Assembly: GCF_900640115.1 (NCBI RefSeq) | Contig: NZ_CAAAIW010000010.1 | Location: forward strand, 29,286 to 93,285 | Direction: 5' to 3' | Origin: Legionella yabuuchiae | GTDB lineage: Bacteria > Pseudomonadota > Gammaproteobacteria > Legionellales > Legionellaceae | Length of the DNA: 64,000 nucleotides | Part shown: piece after piece, positions 47,106 to 56,347 of the stretch | Numbering within the stretch: position 1 is the first letter of the stretch | Layout of the letters: the number at the start of each line of letters is the position of its first letter | The notes under the pieces: generated by a model | Told to the model about the DNA's origin: nothing | The model's database searches: none | The model's input: the letters and a program-made list of their open reading frames with translations, nothing else | Translations under genes and position numbers: made by a program

Positions 47106-49697
47106 TCAAATAGAATGCTTCTGCGCCACCAAATTTTGTTCATCAGGACAATCAAGATCTTTAACCCCTAAATTTGACCGCAATGAGGAATCAGAATTGT
47201 TAAAGGTTTTTAAAAAATTAAGAGCACTAAAGGTTGATTTCTGTTTATCAACGGCGATGGTTGTACCATCTGTGATAACTGCTGATTCTGATTCAGAAGC
47301 TGACGCTGTGCTGGGCTTATATGTTCGAGGTACAAAGGGTTTGGCATTAGGGCTCAGGTTGGATAGTTCTTTTGAATTGGAGGCATGAAGTCTGTCGGAA
47401 TGAACAGACAACACAAACCTGCCTGAGTTATATTTATTTTCACTACCCGATATCCCCTGCGGTGATAGTTCCTGCACAACCAGGGTTACTGCATGTTTAA
47501 CGGAACGACTCTCATCCTCGAGACGCCTATGTAGTCCTTTTCCCTGGATTAACGTAATAGTGACACTAGAATTGCGGCTTATTTCCTGTTGTAAACGTCT
47601 TTTAAGTCCAAAATAAACCATGCCGAATGATAAACCATGTAAATCAAGTGTATTCCCACAGCCCAAGTCGGTTTGTTTAAATTGCTGAATTGCCTCGTCA
47701 ATCAGGGTTTCCGCCAGCGAGGCATCTGGCTCCTTGCTCTTGGCAATAGCATCTAAGGTGATGTTATAGGTAATCGCATTGACCAACCCTAGACGCTTGG
47801 CTTCCTCAAGTAATTGTACCGCCAGCGAGGCATCCGGCTCCTTGCTCTTGGCAATAGCATCTAAGGTGATGTTATAGGTAATCGCATTGACCAACCGTAG
47901 GCGCTTGGCTTCCTCAAGTAATTGAACCGCCAGCGAGGCATCCGGCTCCTTGCTCTTGGCAATTGAACTTAAGGTGCTGTTGTAGGTAATAGTATCGGCC
48001 AAACCTAGGAACTTCGCTTCCCCAAGTAATTGCACCGCCAGCGAGACATTCGGCTCCTTGCTCTTGGCAATGGCATCTAAGGTGATGTTATAGGTAATCG
48101 CATTGACCAATCCTAGGCGCTTGGCTTCCTCAAGTAATTGTACCGCCAGCGAGGCATCCGGCTCCTTGCTCTTGGCAATGGCATCTAAGGTGATGTTATA
48201 GGTAATCGCATTGACCAACCCTAGGCGCTTGGCTTCCTCAAGTAATTGTACCGCCAGCAAGGCATCCTGCTCCTTGCTCTTGGCAATGGCTTCTAAGGTG
48301 ATGTTATAGGTAATCGCATTGACCAACCGTAGGAACTTGGCTTCCTCAAGTAATTGTACCACTGCCTTGACATCTGGCTCCTTGCTATTGGCAATGGCAT
48401 CTAAGGTGCTGTTGTAGGTAATAGTATCGGCCAACCGTAGGAACTTCGCTTCCTCAAGTAATTGTACCGCCAGGTTGGCATCCGGCTCCTTGCTCTTGGC
48501 AATTGAACTTAAGGTGCTGTTGTAGGTAATAGTATCGGCCAAGCCTAGGAACTTGGCTTCCTCAAGTAATTGTACCACTGCCTTGACATCTGGCTCCTTG
48601 CTATTGGCAATGGCATCTAAGGTGCTGTTGTAGGTAATAGTATCGGCCAACCGTAGGAACTTCGCTTCCTCAAGTAATTGTACCGCCAGGTTGGCATCCG
48701 GTTCCTTGCTCTTGGCAATTGAACTTAAGGTGCTGTTGTAGGTAATAGTATCAGCCAAGCCTAGGAACTTCGCTTCCCCAAGTAATTGCACCGCCATCGA
48801 GACATTCGGCTCCTTACTCTTGGCAATGGCATCTAAGGTGATGTTATAGGTAATCGCATTGACCAACCCTAGGAACTTGGCTTCCCCAAGTAATTGTACC
48901 GCCAGCGAGACATCCGGCTCCTTACTCTTGGCAATTGCATCTAAGATGCTGTTGTAGGTAATAGCATTGGCCAAGCCTAGACGCTTGGCTTCCCCAAGTA
49001 ATTGTACTGACAGGTTGGGATCCGGCTCCTTGCTCTTGATAATTGCATCCAACGCGTTGTTGTAGGTAAAGGCATTAGCTAAGCCTAGGCGCTTGGCTTC
49101 CTCAAGTAATTGTACCGCCAGCAAGACATTCGGTTGCTCGCTCTTGGCAATAGCACTTAAAGTGCTATTGTAGGTAATAGTATCGGCCAAGCCTAGGAGC
49201 TTCGCTTCCCTAAGTAATTGCACCGCCAGCGAGACATTCGGTTGTTTGCTCTTGGCAATAGCACTTAAAGTGCTATTGTAGGTAATAGCATTGGCCAGCC
49301 CTAAAGACTTGGCTTCCTCAAGTAATTGTACCGCCAGCAAGACATTCGGTTGCTTGCTCTTGGCAATGGCATCTAAGGTACTGTTGTAGGTAAAGGCATC
49401 TGCCAAGCGTTTGCTCTTGGCTAATTCATAGAATGCTAATGCCAGCTGGAAATGGTTATGCTTAGACAAGAAATTGATGACTTGATTGATAATTACTATA
49501 TTCGGGAAAACTTTATAATCCAGCATCTCAGATAATAATACCGCTATATCACAAGGACGATTTACACTTTTTAGTCGTTTGCTGTACCAGGTGTAAGCTG
49601 ATATGCTAGCATTCGCTTCTAAATGACAACTGCTCATGCGAGTTAGTACTGATTCTATATTTCGATTTCCATTAACCTTGCGTTGGGCGCTTTTCAT
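47106..49697 (-). CDS. PPR-Smr protein: 16 near-identical pentatricopeptide-type repeats
   Basis: 863 residues. After one divergent repeat (about 66-100), 16 tandem 36-residue repeats run from residue 101 to about 676, each built as (A/T)ITYNSTLDAIAKSKEPD followed by a second helix VQLLEEAKRLGLAN. They have the two-helix PPR form with one extra residue over the usual 35. An Smr domain follows (about 682-765) with DLHGLS and IQGKGLHRR. The last 100 residues are Ser/Thr-rich. Every repeat has Asn at position 5, and the last position is only Asn or Asp, which in the plant PPR code means U or C. PPR-Smr proteins act in plastids and mitochondria of eukaryotes, so this is a likely eukaryote-derived gene, possibly an effector aimed at organelle RNA. 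Confidence 0.9.
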   Translation of the reverse strand: MKSAQRKVNGNRNIESVLTRMSSCHLEANASISAYTWYSKRLKSVNRPCDIAVLLSEMLDYKVFPNIVIINQVINFLSKHNHFQLALAFYELAKSKRLADAFTYNSTLDAIAKSKQPNVLLAVQLLEEAKSLGLANAITYNSTLSAIAKSKQPNVSLAVQLLREAKLLGLADTITYNSTLSAIAKSEQPNVLLAVQLLEEAKRLGLANAFTYNNALDAIIKSKEPDPNLSVQLLGEAKRLGLANAITYNSILDAIAKSKEPDVSLAVQLLGEAKFLGLVNAITYNITLDAIAKSKEPNVSMAVQLLGEAKFLGLADTITYNSTLSSIAKSKEPDANLAVQLLEEAKFLRLADTITYNSTLDAIANSKEPDVKAVVQLLEEAKFLGLADTITYNSTLSSIAKSKEPDANLAVQLLEEAKFLRLADTITYNSTLDAIANSKEPDVKAVVQLLEEAKFLRLVNAITYNITLEAIAKSKEQDALLAVQLLEEAKRLGLVNAITYNITLDAIAKSKEPDASLAVQLLEEAKRLGLVNAITYNITLDAIAKSKEPNVSLAVQLLGEAKFLGLADTITYNSTLSSIAKSKEPDASLAVQLLEEAKRLRLVNAITYNITLDAIAKSKEPDASLAVQLLEEAKRLGLVNAITYNITLDAIAKSKEPDASLAETLIDEAIQQFKQTDLGCGNTLDLHGLSFGMVYFGLKRRLQQEISRNSSVTITLIQGKGLHRRLEDESRSVKHAVTLVVQELSPQGISGSENKYNSGRFVLSVHSDRLHASNSKELSNLSPNAKPFVPRTYKPSTASASESESAVITDGTTIAVDKQKSTFSALNFLKTFNNSDSSLRSNLGVKDLDCPDEQNLVAQKHSI
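47670..49397 (-). repeat. 108 bp tandem DNA repeats encoding the PPR array
   Basis: Sixteen direct copies of a 108 bp unit, many over 90% alike. Two adjacent units (7-8) are repeated almost exactly as units 9-10, showing recent expansion by unequal crossing-over or slippage. Copy number is likely to vary between strains. Confidence 0.88.
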
Positions 49698-50117
49698 ATA
49701 TAATCCAAAATAAAATTTTCACGATTATATGATAAATATTGGTCTATATGCAATTTTAATGACCTACATGCGCAAGTAAAAATAAAATGCTCCGTATTTG
49801 GCTAATTAATTATCCTGGTTTATCGTAAGCGGTTAGTTAACCGCTTACTGTTCAGTAGGGTAAATACATGAGTGTTCAAAAAGTACCATCCCGGGCCATT
49901 GTTGGCGCATATTACTTTATTGGTAATTTGATAGACCCAAAGAACAGTCGAGGAACGGAGAGAGATAAGTCTAAATCAATTATCAACAAGCCTTAGTTAG
50001 GGAAATGTTTTCTTTTTTAATGAATATCCCTAAATCTCCGCGACTAGGAGAGTAAATAGATCGATATAGCTGACCCTTCGAACATTCATAAATCACTGTA
50101 GACACGCCGAATATTTT
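49698..50117. other. Intergenic region with a 24 bp palindrome
   Basis: About 420 bp. GTAAGCGGTTA-GT-TAACCGCTTAC at 49825-49848 is a perfect 11 bp-arm palindrome, probably a terminator or operator. A 42-codon plus-strand frame starts at about 49868 but resembles a fragment, and I see no support for it as a gene. The promoter of the PPR gene should lie just right of 49697. Confidence 0.5.
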
Positions 50118-50360
50118 TTAGAAATCTTCCATCGTATTTTTTGGAATAAAATTTTTCTCCACCAACTTAAAGTCCGGAATATTATGAAGCATAGACGAAA
50201 TAGTTTTTGAACAGGTCCACATACGGATTGGAGGCAACTGTTCAATTTGTTCTATTAAATCATTTGCTTGACTTCTAGGTATAACCTTAGTTTGAACAAC
50301 AATATTGTTGTTATTATTTAGATGATGCTCAATGTTTTTTTTATGGAGTTTATACACCAC
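50118..50360 (-). CDS. Hypothetical 80-residue protein, possibly a fragment
   Basis: 80 residues with an Asn-rich start (HHLNNNNNIVVQTK) and no recognised domain. There is no good ribosome-binding site. It may be the C-terminal end of a lost gene. Kept only because the composition resembles coding sequence. Confidence 0.3.
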   Translation of the reverse strand: MVYKLHKKNIEHHLNNNNNIVVQTKVIPRSQANDLIEQIEQLPPIRMWTCSKTISSMLHNIPDFKLVEKNFIPKNTMEDF

Positions 50361-50456
50361 TATGCGACGACAACAGGTTGTTGAAAATTTTTTAACTTAG
50401 TACCATTACACCATCACCCTTGATTCCGAATCATCACACCAAAGCCACATCAGACT

Positions 50457-50530
50457 TATCCTCCAAAAGGTATAAATTTGATTTCATCCCTTTTAAGGTA
50501 TATATTTAGATGTATCCTCTTAAAGGTATA
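50457..50530 (+). promoter_or_regulatory. Three HipB-type operators
   Basis: Three palindromic boxes of the form TATCC(T)...AAGGTATA at 50457-50474, 50485-50502 and 50513-50530, each 28 bp apart, end 20 nt before the hipB-like start. The pattern resembles the TATCC-N8-GGATA operators of hipBA, placed on one helix face for cooperative binding. Confidence 0.68.
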
Positions 50531-50550
50531 AAATTCTAGGCGACAGAAGC

Positions 50551-50790
50551 ATGGTTATTACTCACTCACCAAAAGAACTTCCATTAATTGCAAAAAACCA
50601 ACGAAAAAATCTGAAATAAAGCCAAGCGGAAGTGGGAGATTTGGTTGGTTTAAAACAAAAAACGATTTCAGCCTTTGAAAATAAACCAGAAAGTATAAAG
50701 CTAAGCACTGTATTGCGAATACTATCAGCTCTTAATTTAGATATTAGAGTATCACCGAAAAAAGAGCTTGATTCAAAAGCATCTCAATAG
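50551..50790 (+). pseudogene. hipB-like antitoxin with internal stop; hipA lost
   Basis: An 80-codon frame encodes a Cro/C1-type helix-turn-helix closely resembling HipB (SQAEVGDLVGLKQKTISAFE, then SIKLSTVLRILSALNLD), but codon 23 is TAA (50617-50619) where a leucine codon is expected (NLK-stop-SQAEV). No hipA toxin gene follows. The intact operators upstream show that it decayed recently. Internal restart is possible but would lose the first helix. Confidence 0.8.
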
Positions 50791-51116
50791 GGTGAAGAAT
50801 GGTAAAAGAAAAGACACACTCTTCACGTTTTAATGAATTTCCAGCCCCTAGGGCGAACTAAAGAAATTTCCAAAATTGTGTCTTCCCAAAACCCTAGGCA
50901 TTTAACCAAGCGAGCTACTCCCTAGAACACATCTCAATAATCTCATCAATATTAGGGCGTGTTTACAAAGATTGACCACATCTATCATTTCTGCTCAATT
51001 TCAATCATGATTCGTTTGCTAAATGCTAGGTAAAGCGCCATTCCTAGTGCAAAATTATCGCCGCTACGGTTAATAAATAACTTGCAGAGCCATAAGGGGT
51101 GTAGGAAAATCGTTCC
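50791..51116. other. Intergenic region, no intact gene
   Basis: About 325 bp between the hipB remnant and carbonic anhydrase. GTGAAGA/TCTTCAC near 50792-50828 could fold as a hairpin after hipB. A minus-strand frame at about 50990-51078 (RSGDNFALGMALYLAF) looks like the end of a degraded gene. Nothing else is seen. Confidence 0.4.
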
Positions 51117-51743
51117 TCAAGAATCAAAGAAGGTTACCTTACCGGTTGAAACATCATACAAACCGCCAATCATCGCGATTTTTTTCTCTGAGATAAGCTT
51201 TTTGATAATGCTGCTTTCATTGATAATAGTCTCAATGCTTTTTTTAACATTTATTTTTGCCACCTCATTTACAAACGCTAGATTAGCTCCAGTTCGTTGC
51301 TCATGGAAGGTCGTCTCTGCTTGAATAGCAGGCTCAATTTTATACAACAAATCGGTTAAGTGCCCGAGCTCAGCTTTATCACACGCCCCTTTAATCGCAC
51401 CACAATTAGTATGCCCTAACACAACAATTAGTTTTGAACCAGCCACTTCACAAGCAAACTCCAAGCTTCCTAAAATATCATCATTAACGACATTTCCTGC
51501 AATACGAACGCTGAACACGTCTCCCAACCCCTGATCAAAAATCAACTCGGCTGGTGTTCTTGAATCAATGCAACTTAATATGGCTGCAAATGGGTATTGG
51601 CCCTCTGCGGTATCGTTAACTTGTTGGAGTAGATTACGATTTAAACTTAAATTTTGAATAAAGCGCTCATTCCCTTTGCGGAGCAATTCGATGGCTTGTT
51701 CGGGTGTTATTTTATGTTGTATTTCTTTACTGATTGTTTTCAT
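51117..51743 (-). CDS. Beta-class carbonic anhydrase
   Basis: 208 residues from the ATG at 51743 (MKTISKEIQ); an upstream ATG at 51788 adds 15 residues without a better site. It interconverts CO2 and bicarbonate. Zinc ligands and the Asp-Arg dyad are visible: LSCIDSRTPAELIFDQGLGD (Cys, Asp, Arg) and VLGHTNCGAIKGA (His, Cys). Length and motifs are full for a bacterial beta-CA. It stands alone, and a role in CO2/bicarbonate supply or pH control is general knowledge of the family. Confidence 0.93.
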   Translation of the reverse strand: MKTISKEIQHKITPEQAIELLRKGNERFIQNLSLNRNLLQQVNDTAEGQYPFAAILSCIDSRTPAELIFDQGLGDVFSVRIAGNVVNDDILGSLEFACEVAGSKLIVVLGHTNCGAIKGACDKAELGHLTDLLYKIEPAIQAETTFHEQRTGANLAFVNEVAKINVKKSIETIINESSIIKKLISEKKIAMIGGLYDVSTGKVTFFDS

Positions 51744-51913
51744 CTCTTGATGCCCTAATAAGTATTCAGTAACCTTATACCATAACATTTAACTCAAGGT
51801 TAATAGATAAATGATCTTAAATATTACCGCGATAGATAACAAGTACAAGCGCTTATGATCTAAACTTATAGAAAAACGCACCGGAATGCTGGTTAATCGG
51901 TAAAGGAGATACC

Positions 51914-53215
51914 ATGCAGAATCATAACAGTTTTTTTATCCGCTCCATGAAATGGTTGGAGCGCGCAGCTTCTTATATTGATATTGACGCCGATGCTATT
52001 GAAAAATTAAAACACCCTAAATCCTGTCTTCAAGTCAGTATTCCTATTCGCCTGGATAACGGCGAATTAAAAGTGTTTCAGGGGTTTCGTGTGCATTATG
52101 AACATGCTCGCGGGCCAGGAAAAGGAGGAATACGCTATCACCCCGACGTTTCGATGAACGAAGTTGCCGCACTGGCCTTTTTAATGACCATGAAGTGTGC
52201 CATTGCAGGAATTCCTTTTGGTGGAAGCAAAGGGGCTATTAAAGTCTCTGCTAAAGAGCTAAATCCAAGAGAGTTAGAGCGGCTTAGTCGACGCTATATA
52301 GAAGTAATGGCCGACTTTATTGGTCCAGATAAAGATATACTTGCTCCCGATTTATATACCTCACCAAGAATCATGAGTTGGATGATGGATGAATATTCAA
52401 CCATTGTAAGACAATTCTCGCCTGCGGTAGTAACAGGCAAACCAATCCCTTTAAATGGTAGCCAAGGGCGTGATACCGCCACTGGTCGGGGGGCTTATTA
52501 TTGTATTAAAGAGCTAGAAAAAGAACGCAAATGGTCTCCTGAAAATATCAGTGTTGCGATCCAAGGTTTTGGTAACGCTGCGCAACCTGTGGCTGAGCTA
52601 TTGTATCAGGATGGGTATAAAATCGTTGCAGTCAGCGACTCAAAAGGCGGTATTTATAAGCCAGATGGAATACGCGTACCCGATTTGGTTCAAAAGAAAA
52701 AACAAATGGAATCGGTGCACGATCTATATTGTAAAAAATCGGTTTGCGAGCTCGGTGAAAATACATCAAGCATCAGTAATGAGGAACTATTGACACTTGA
52801 TGTTGATCTTCTGATCCCTGCGGCCATTCAAGATCAGATTACTGAAAGCAATGCGAACCAAATTCAAGCCGATGTCATTATTGAAGTCGCAAACGGGCCA
52901 ATTACTTCTGAAGCCGATGAAATTTTAACTAAAAAAGATATTCTCATTATTCCCGATATACTCGCTAACTGCGGTGGGGTTATTGTGAGTTATTTTGAAT
53001 GGACTCAAAATAAATCAGGTTATTACTGGGATCTAGAGACCGTTCATCAACGATTAAAATCAAAAATAACGCAGGAGTTTAAAGCGGTTAATGAGCTAAA
53101 GAGTAAGCATGACACTAGTTGGAGGAATGCTGCGCATATTCATGCATTAACTCGGTATTATGAAGCCATCTCTTGCGAAGATTCTTATTTAGACATTTCT
53201 CCAAATAATCAATAG
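51914..53215 (+). CDS. gdhA: Glutamate dehydrogenase family (Glu/Leu/Phe/Val dehydrogenase)
   Basis: 433 residues, full length for a hexameric GDH. It interconverts glutamate and 2-oxoglutarate plus ammonia. The catalytic segment ARGPGKGGIRYHPDVSMNE (about 62-80), the active-site lysine in PFGGSKGAIK (about 101-110), the Rossmann motif VAIQGFGNAAQPVAELL (about 215-231) and the late NCGGVIVSYFEW (about 355-366) are present. AAAGGAG lies 8 nt before the ATG. Amino acids are the main carbon source of Legionella, so this is a central catabolic enzyme. Confidence 0.92.
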   Translation: MQNHNSFFIRSMKWLERAASYIDIDADAIEKLKHPKSCLQVSIPIRLDNGELKVFQGFRVHYEHARGPGKGGIRYHPDVSMNEVAALAFLMTMKCAIAGIPFGGSKGAIKVSAKELNPRELERLSRRYIEVMADFIGPDKDILAPDLYTSPRIMSWMMDEYSTIVRQFSPAVVTGKPIPLNGSQGRDTATGRGAYYCIKELEKERKWSPENISVAIQGFGNAAQPVAELLYQDGYKIVAVSDSKGGIYKPDGIRVPDLVQKKKQMESVHDLYCKKSVCELGENTSSISNEELLTLDVDLLIPAAIQDQITESNANQIQADVIIEVANGPITSEADEILTKKDILIIPDILANCGGVIVSYFEWTQNKSGYYWDLETVHQRLKSKITQEFKAVNELKSKHDTSWRNAAHIHALTRYYEAISCEDSYLDISPNNQ

Positions 53216-53288
53216 ATGGATGACTGGCAAAATTCTGAGTCAATGCTATTATCCAAGATACTCAATCAACTGAAATAGGAATTTAACC

Positions 53289-53495
53289 GTGTCTGAAAAA
53301 ATTGAAGGAAAAGTGAAGTGGTTTGACAGCACTAAGGGCTTTGGCTTTATTGAAAGTAAAGGCGTTGATTATTTTGTTCATTTTCGTGAAATCCAAGGGA
53401 GCGGATTTAAATCACTCGATGAGGGACAAACCGTAAAATTCAAGCCAGCCAGAGGGCAAAAAGGCCCCCAGGCTGAAGAAGTAGAAATCGTCTAA
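53289..53495 (+). CDS. Cold-shock-domain protein
   Basis: 68 residues, a single CSD OB-fold. RNP1 KGFGFIE (about 16-22) and an RNP2 variant YFVHF (about 28-32) bind single-stranded RNA or DNA. The usual VFVHFS is altered to YFVHFRE, and the C-terminus ends QAEEVEIV. It would act as an RNA chaperone. A TAGGA site precedes an internal GTG start at 53289. Confidence 0.9.
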   Translation: MSEKIEGKVKWFDSTKGFGFIESKGVDYFVHFREIQGSGFKSLDEGQTVKFKPARGQKGPQAEEVEIV

Positions 53496-53533
53496 CGATT
53501 AGAACCAGCAAAGAAAGCATCATTCGTACATAG

Positions 53534-53554
53534 GTTGGGTCATTTTGACCCAAC
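53534..53554. terminator. Hairpin after the cold-shock gene
   Basis: GTTGGGTCA/TGACCCAAC, 9 bp perfect stem with TTT loop, 38 nt after the csp stop and before the convergent 109-residue gene. No T-run is seen. Confidence 0.55.
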
Positions 53555-53625
53555 ACATTCAATCGCCAGTTATTTTCAGATTTTCAAGATGAATTGATAC
53601 TTACCCAAGATACTTTCAGAAAAAG

Positions 53626-53955
53626 TTACAGAGAGTACGGCGAACTTCCAATGGTTGAGCTTCCCTTTAATTCCATGTCAAGTGCTTCAATTTTTTGTAA
53701 CAACGATTCGATGTTATCTACTGATTTAGCAGATTCGTACTGAGTCTTAACTTCATCATATAGTGTTAGCAGTATCTCTTTCCGTTTGTAATTTTCTTCG
53801 CTAGAAATTGCGAGTTCTAAGTCCCATAATAGTCCAACCAAACCATTGTGTGATTCGATATAGTCACGGGTTAGGGCTTTGATTTTTTCTAACCGAGCAT
53901 GGCTTGGACTAATTCCGCTCTGGGTTGAATTTCCGAATAATGTCGTTTTTTGCAT
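53626..53955 (-). CDS. Hypothetical helical protein
   Basis: 109 residues, mostly helical (ARLEKIKALTRDYIESHNG, then LLQKIEALDMELK), no motif recognised. It follows the 487-residue gene by 11 nt on the same strand and is probably translated from the same message. Small helical proteins beside candidate effectors can be chaperones or further effectors, but nothing here proves it. Confidence 0.6.
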   Translation of the reverse strand: MQKTTLFGNSTQSGISPSHARLEKIKALTRDYIESHNGLVGLLWDLELAISSEENYKRKEILLTLYDEVKTQYESAKSVDNIESLLQKIEALDMELKGSSTIGSSPYSL

Positions 53956-53966
53956 ATAAACCTCTA

Positions 53967-55430
53967 TTATGAAGGCTTGAATAAATCATAGTCTGATTCA
54001 GTTTTAGCTGCTTTGGAATTGAATTCTGGGTTAACCTTTGATACTGGATTTAAGAATGAATCTGCAGCTTTACTTCTCTTAAAAAATTGACTAAGTTGGT
54101 CTCTAATTGTTTGCACGAACTGGTCTTGGGCCGGTTTTAACTTAAGTACATAATTCTCTTTAGTAGGCTTAGCGCTTTGTTTGGTTCCTATAGGCCAAAG
54201 GGTCGTGGCCATCGCTCCGGCTACAAGCCCCGCACTTAATACTATTGCTGCACTCAGGGTTATGGTAAGTGGCATAGAAAGACCAAACGTCATCACATCA
54301 ATTACCCGCAATAGGATAAGGGCTGAGATAAGCGCTGCTCCAAATATAAAACCACCAAGAAACGATTTCCAGCCTTTCTTGACAGGTTGCTTGGTGTTAA
54401 CTTCAATCTGAGTATTTGTTCTCGCAGCATGAGTCTCTCGACTGATTGCCTGGGGTAACCTTTTAGCACGGGCATCGAGACCGATGTTCTGCCGTAATCT
54501 ATCAAAGCTACTATCAATTAGACTTTTTAACGGTTCATGATCCCTTTTAGATAAAACTTTTTCAGTACCATGAACGACAAAGTCTCTAATGTAATTCCAA
54601 TGAACATCTTTGTCGCTCGCAGCTTGCATAGAAGACAGGTATGCCCTAAACGATTCGTTTTGTAATGCGCTTAATTCAAGCTCTTTTCGGCGTTGTTTTA
54701 GAAAGTTAATAAACCGTATTCCACCAACAGGAATAAAAGCTTCCACAAATTTTTCAAGATAAGCATCCGGCAAAAGAAGTATTTTTAGCATTGCTTGATT
54801 CACTTCCAAACGAAATAATGAAGCATTACATAATGTTGCCGGATTAATTATTGTACTCGTCGGATAAGCGACGTTTTGAATTTGAATATCCAACCAGTTA
54901 AAGACATAAAACGTTGGGTAAGGTAGCTTTGCAATCATGTTGGCGGTAATCGTTTGGTTCGGCTTATTGCTATAAAAAGAAGGTTCTCGAATGGATGCAA
55001 AACACCAATCACCATCAATTTTTACCACTTGATTACCGCTTAATCCAATATTCCCGTTTTTTAAGTCAATTTCTTGAAGAAATAACGAGCCTAACATGAT
55101 TTGCCCTAACCCTAGGTATCCACCTCTTGTGAATTCATCAGGTGTATTAGGAAGAGAGCAATAATTAGGAACCTCTTCAGATAAAACATAGTAGGTACCT
55201 AACACAGGATGATGGGCTAATCTCGTTTCTGGCTGAGTTGGCAGTAAAAGCCTGAAAAATTCTTGCGCCAAAACTTCTTGCCGAGCAACGGCTGGTGATT
55301 CCATTTCTTTGCTAATAAATATTTTATTAGTAGATTGTATACGACCACGCTGAATCTTATGCCTAAATTTTCCACGTCCGGCAGCACCCGATGCGTAGAA
55401 AGTTCGTATATCAATAGGTTTGACGGTCAT
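53967..55430 (-). CDS. Candidate membrane-anchored effector with kinase-like core
   Basis: 487 residues. The N-terminal half has a pattern like the HipA/PI4-kinase fold: LFLQEIDLKNGNIGLSG (a D-x-K-x-G-N catalytic-loop-like stretch, about 113-129) and VVKIDGDWCF (metal-binding aspartate-like, about 131-140). Two strong hydrophobic segments at about 352-372 and 380-408 form a membrane hairpin. The C-terminal 65 residues are polar. No bacterial housekeeping homologue is recognised. The combination of kinase-like core and membrane hairpin fits a host-membrane-targeted effector, which is inference. Confidence 0.6.
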   Translation of the reverse strand: MTVKPIDIRTFYASGAAGRGKFRHKIQRGRIQSTNKIFISKEMESPAVARQEVLAQEFFRLLLPTQPETRLAHHPVLGTYYVLSEEVPNYCSLPNTPDEFTRGGYLGLGQIMLGSLFLQEIDLKNGNIGLSGNQVVKIDGDWCFASIREPSFYSNKPNQTITANMIAKLPYPTFYVFNWLDIQIQNVAYPTSTIINPATLCNASLFRLEVNQAMLKILLLPDAYLEKFVEAFIPVGGIRFINFLKQRRKELELSALQNESFRAYLSSMQAASDKDVHWNYIRDFVVHGTEKVLSKRDHEPLKSLIDSSFDRLRQNIGLDARAKRLPQAISRETHAARTNTQIEVNTKQPVKKGWKSFLGGFIFGAALISALILLRVIDVMTFGLSMPLTITLSAAIVLSAGLVAGAMATTLWPIGTKQSAKPTKENYVLKLKPAQDQFVQTIRDQLSQFFKRSKAADSFLNPVSKVNPEFNSKAAKTESDYDLFKPS

Positions 55431-55456
55431 AATGATTCACCGATGCTGGGTAAACA

Positions 55457-55765
55457 TTATGGAATGCATCTAGTTTGCTCTTCATATTGCGGTGCATAAA
55501 CAAGCCTTTCGATTTCTTCCTGAAACTTTCTTTCAATTTTAGAGGCTTCAGGTTTTAGCTTGATTAATACAATTACTGCCTCAAGACTGCGAGCCAGAAT
55601 CTTTTCGGAACAACGCTCATCATTGAGATTACCAAGCAGTTCGTTAAATTCTGATGGAAACTCACTAATGCGTGATGAGCGTTGCAAGCGCTCGAGATCC
55701 GGGTTTGATATCGAGATACCAAACGCATGACTAACCGCATCTGTAATTAGTTCTTTAAGACTCAT
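55457..55765 (-). CDS. Hypothetical helical protein
   Basis: 102 residues, helical and charged, with no recognised domain. It lies 26 nt upstream of the 487-residue gene and 44 nt downstream of the kinase-like fragment, all on the same strand. The arrangement suggests one operon with its neighbours. Confidence 0.6.
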   Translation of the reverse strand: MSLKELITDAVSHAFGISISNPDLERLQRSSRISEFPSEFNELLGNLNDERCSEKILARSLEAVIVLIKLKPEASKIERKFQEEIERLVYAPQYEEQTRCIP

Positions 55766-55809
55766 ATTTTTCTCCGGGAATAAACCTTCAACGTAATTGT
55801 TATCTCTAT

Positions 55810-56157
55810 TTATTGTCCTAAACGTTGTTCAATTGGCATTAATCTATCTTGACTTAATACCTCGATACAGTCTTCCACATTAGGTCTTTCATTGGGATCT
55901 TTAGCCTGCATTGAGTTTAGCAAATCGATTGCAGTTTCTCCTAATTCTTCCTGATAAGAAGAAAAATCGTATTCACCAGAAACGTAGTTCTTTATAAATG
56001 CTTCAAAGACCGCTGTATTGTGATAGGTACTGATTTGCGCTGAAAAGATAGCATCACCTAAAGATTCGCATGTTGCAAACCCTTGAAGGATAGCGCCCTT
56101 AAATGCATCATGGTAATCCCCCCTAAAAACCACAGCAATTAAAACCGCATTGGTCAT
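55810..56157 (-). CDS. Protein-kinase C-lobe-like small protein, possibly a fragment
   Basis: 115 residues. The C-terminal part resembles the end of a Ser/Thr kinase domain: ETAIDLLNSMQAKDPNERPN (about 79-98), with the subdomain XI arginine, followed by VEDCIEVL. The earlier ESLGDAIFSAQI is a weak match to the helix F region. No nucleotide-binding lobe or catalytic HRD precedes it, so it cannot be an active kinase. Either a decayed effector kinase or an independent helical protein. Confidence 0.5.
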   Translation of the reverse strand: MTNAVLIAVVFRGDYHDAFKGAILQGFATCESLGDAIFSAQISTYHNTAVFEAFIKNYVSGEYDFSSYQEELGETAIDLLNSMQAKDPNERPNVEDCIEVLSQDRLMPIEQRLGQ

Positions 56158-56347
56158 AATTTATCCCATTTCGTTTTAATTAAGTATAGCGAGAAAAGAT
56201 TAAGTGATTATTAATCCTTTCTTATTGTTGCTATTTGTACTGTGTTAAGATTTTTTTCAGCAGATAGCTCTTCTGGATTTAATTGATTGGTTGCCAGGAC
56301 AAAACGCCTTTTTGTATTAAGAGCCGTAGTTAATTTATTCTTTGGTA

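Noticed and set aside
46817..47155. 112-residue minus-strand open frame after the PPR gene
   Set aside because: It starts inside the end of the PPR gene in another frame, lacks a ribosome-binding site and has no recognisable fold.
47670..49397. Regular 108 bp repeats as a possible CRISPR array
   Set aside because: The units are contiguous, in frame, encode PPR repeats and have no unique spacers.
49868..49996. 42-codon plus-strand frame
   Set aside because: No ribosome-binding site, no homology I recognise, and it is followed by degraded sequence.
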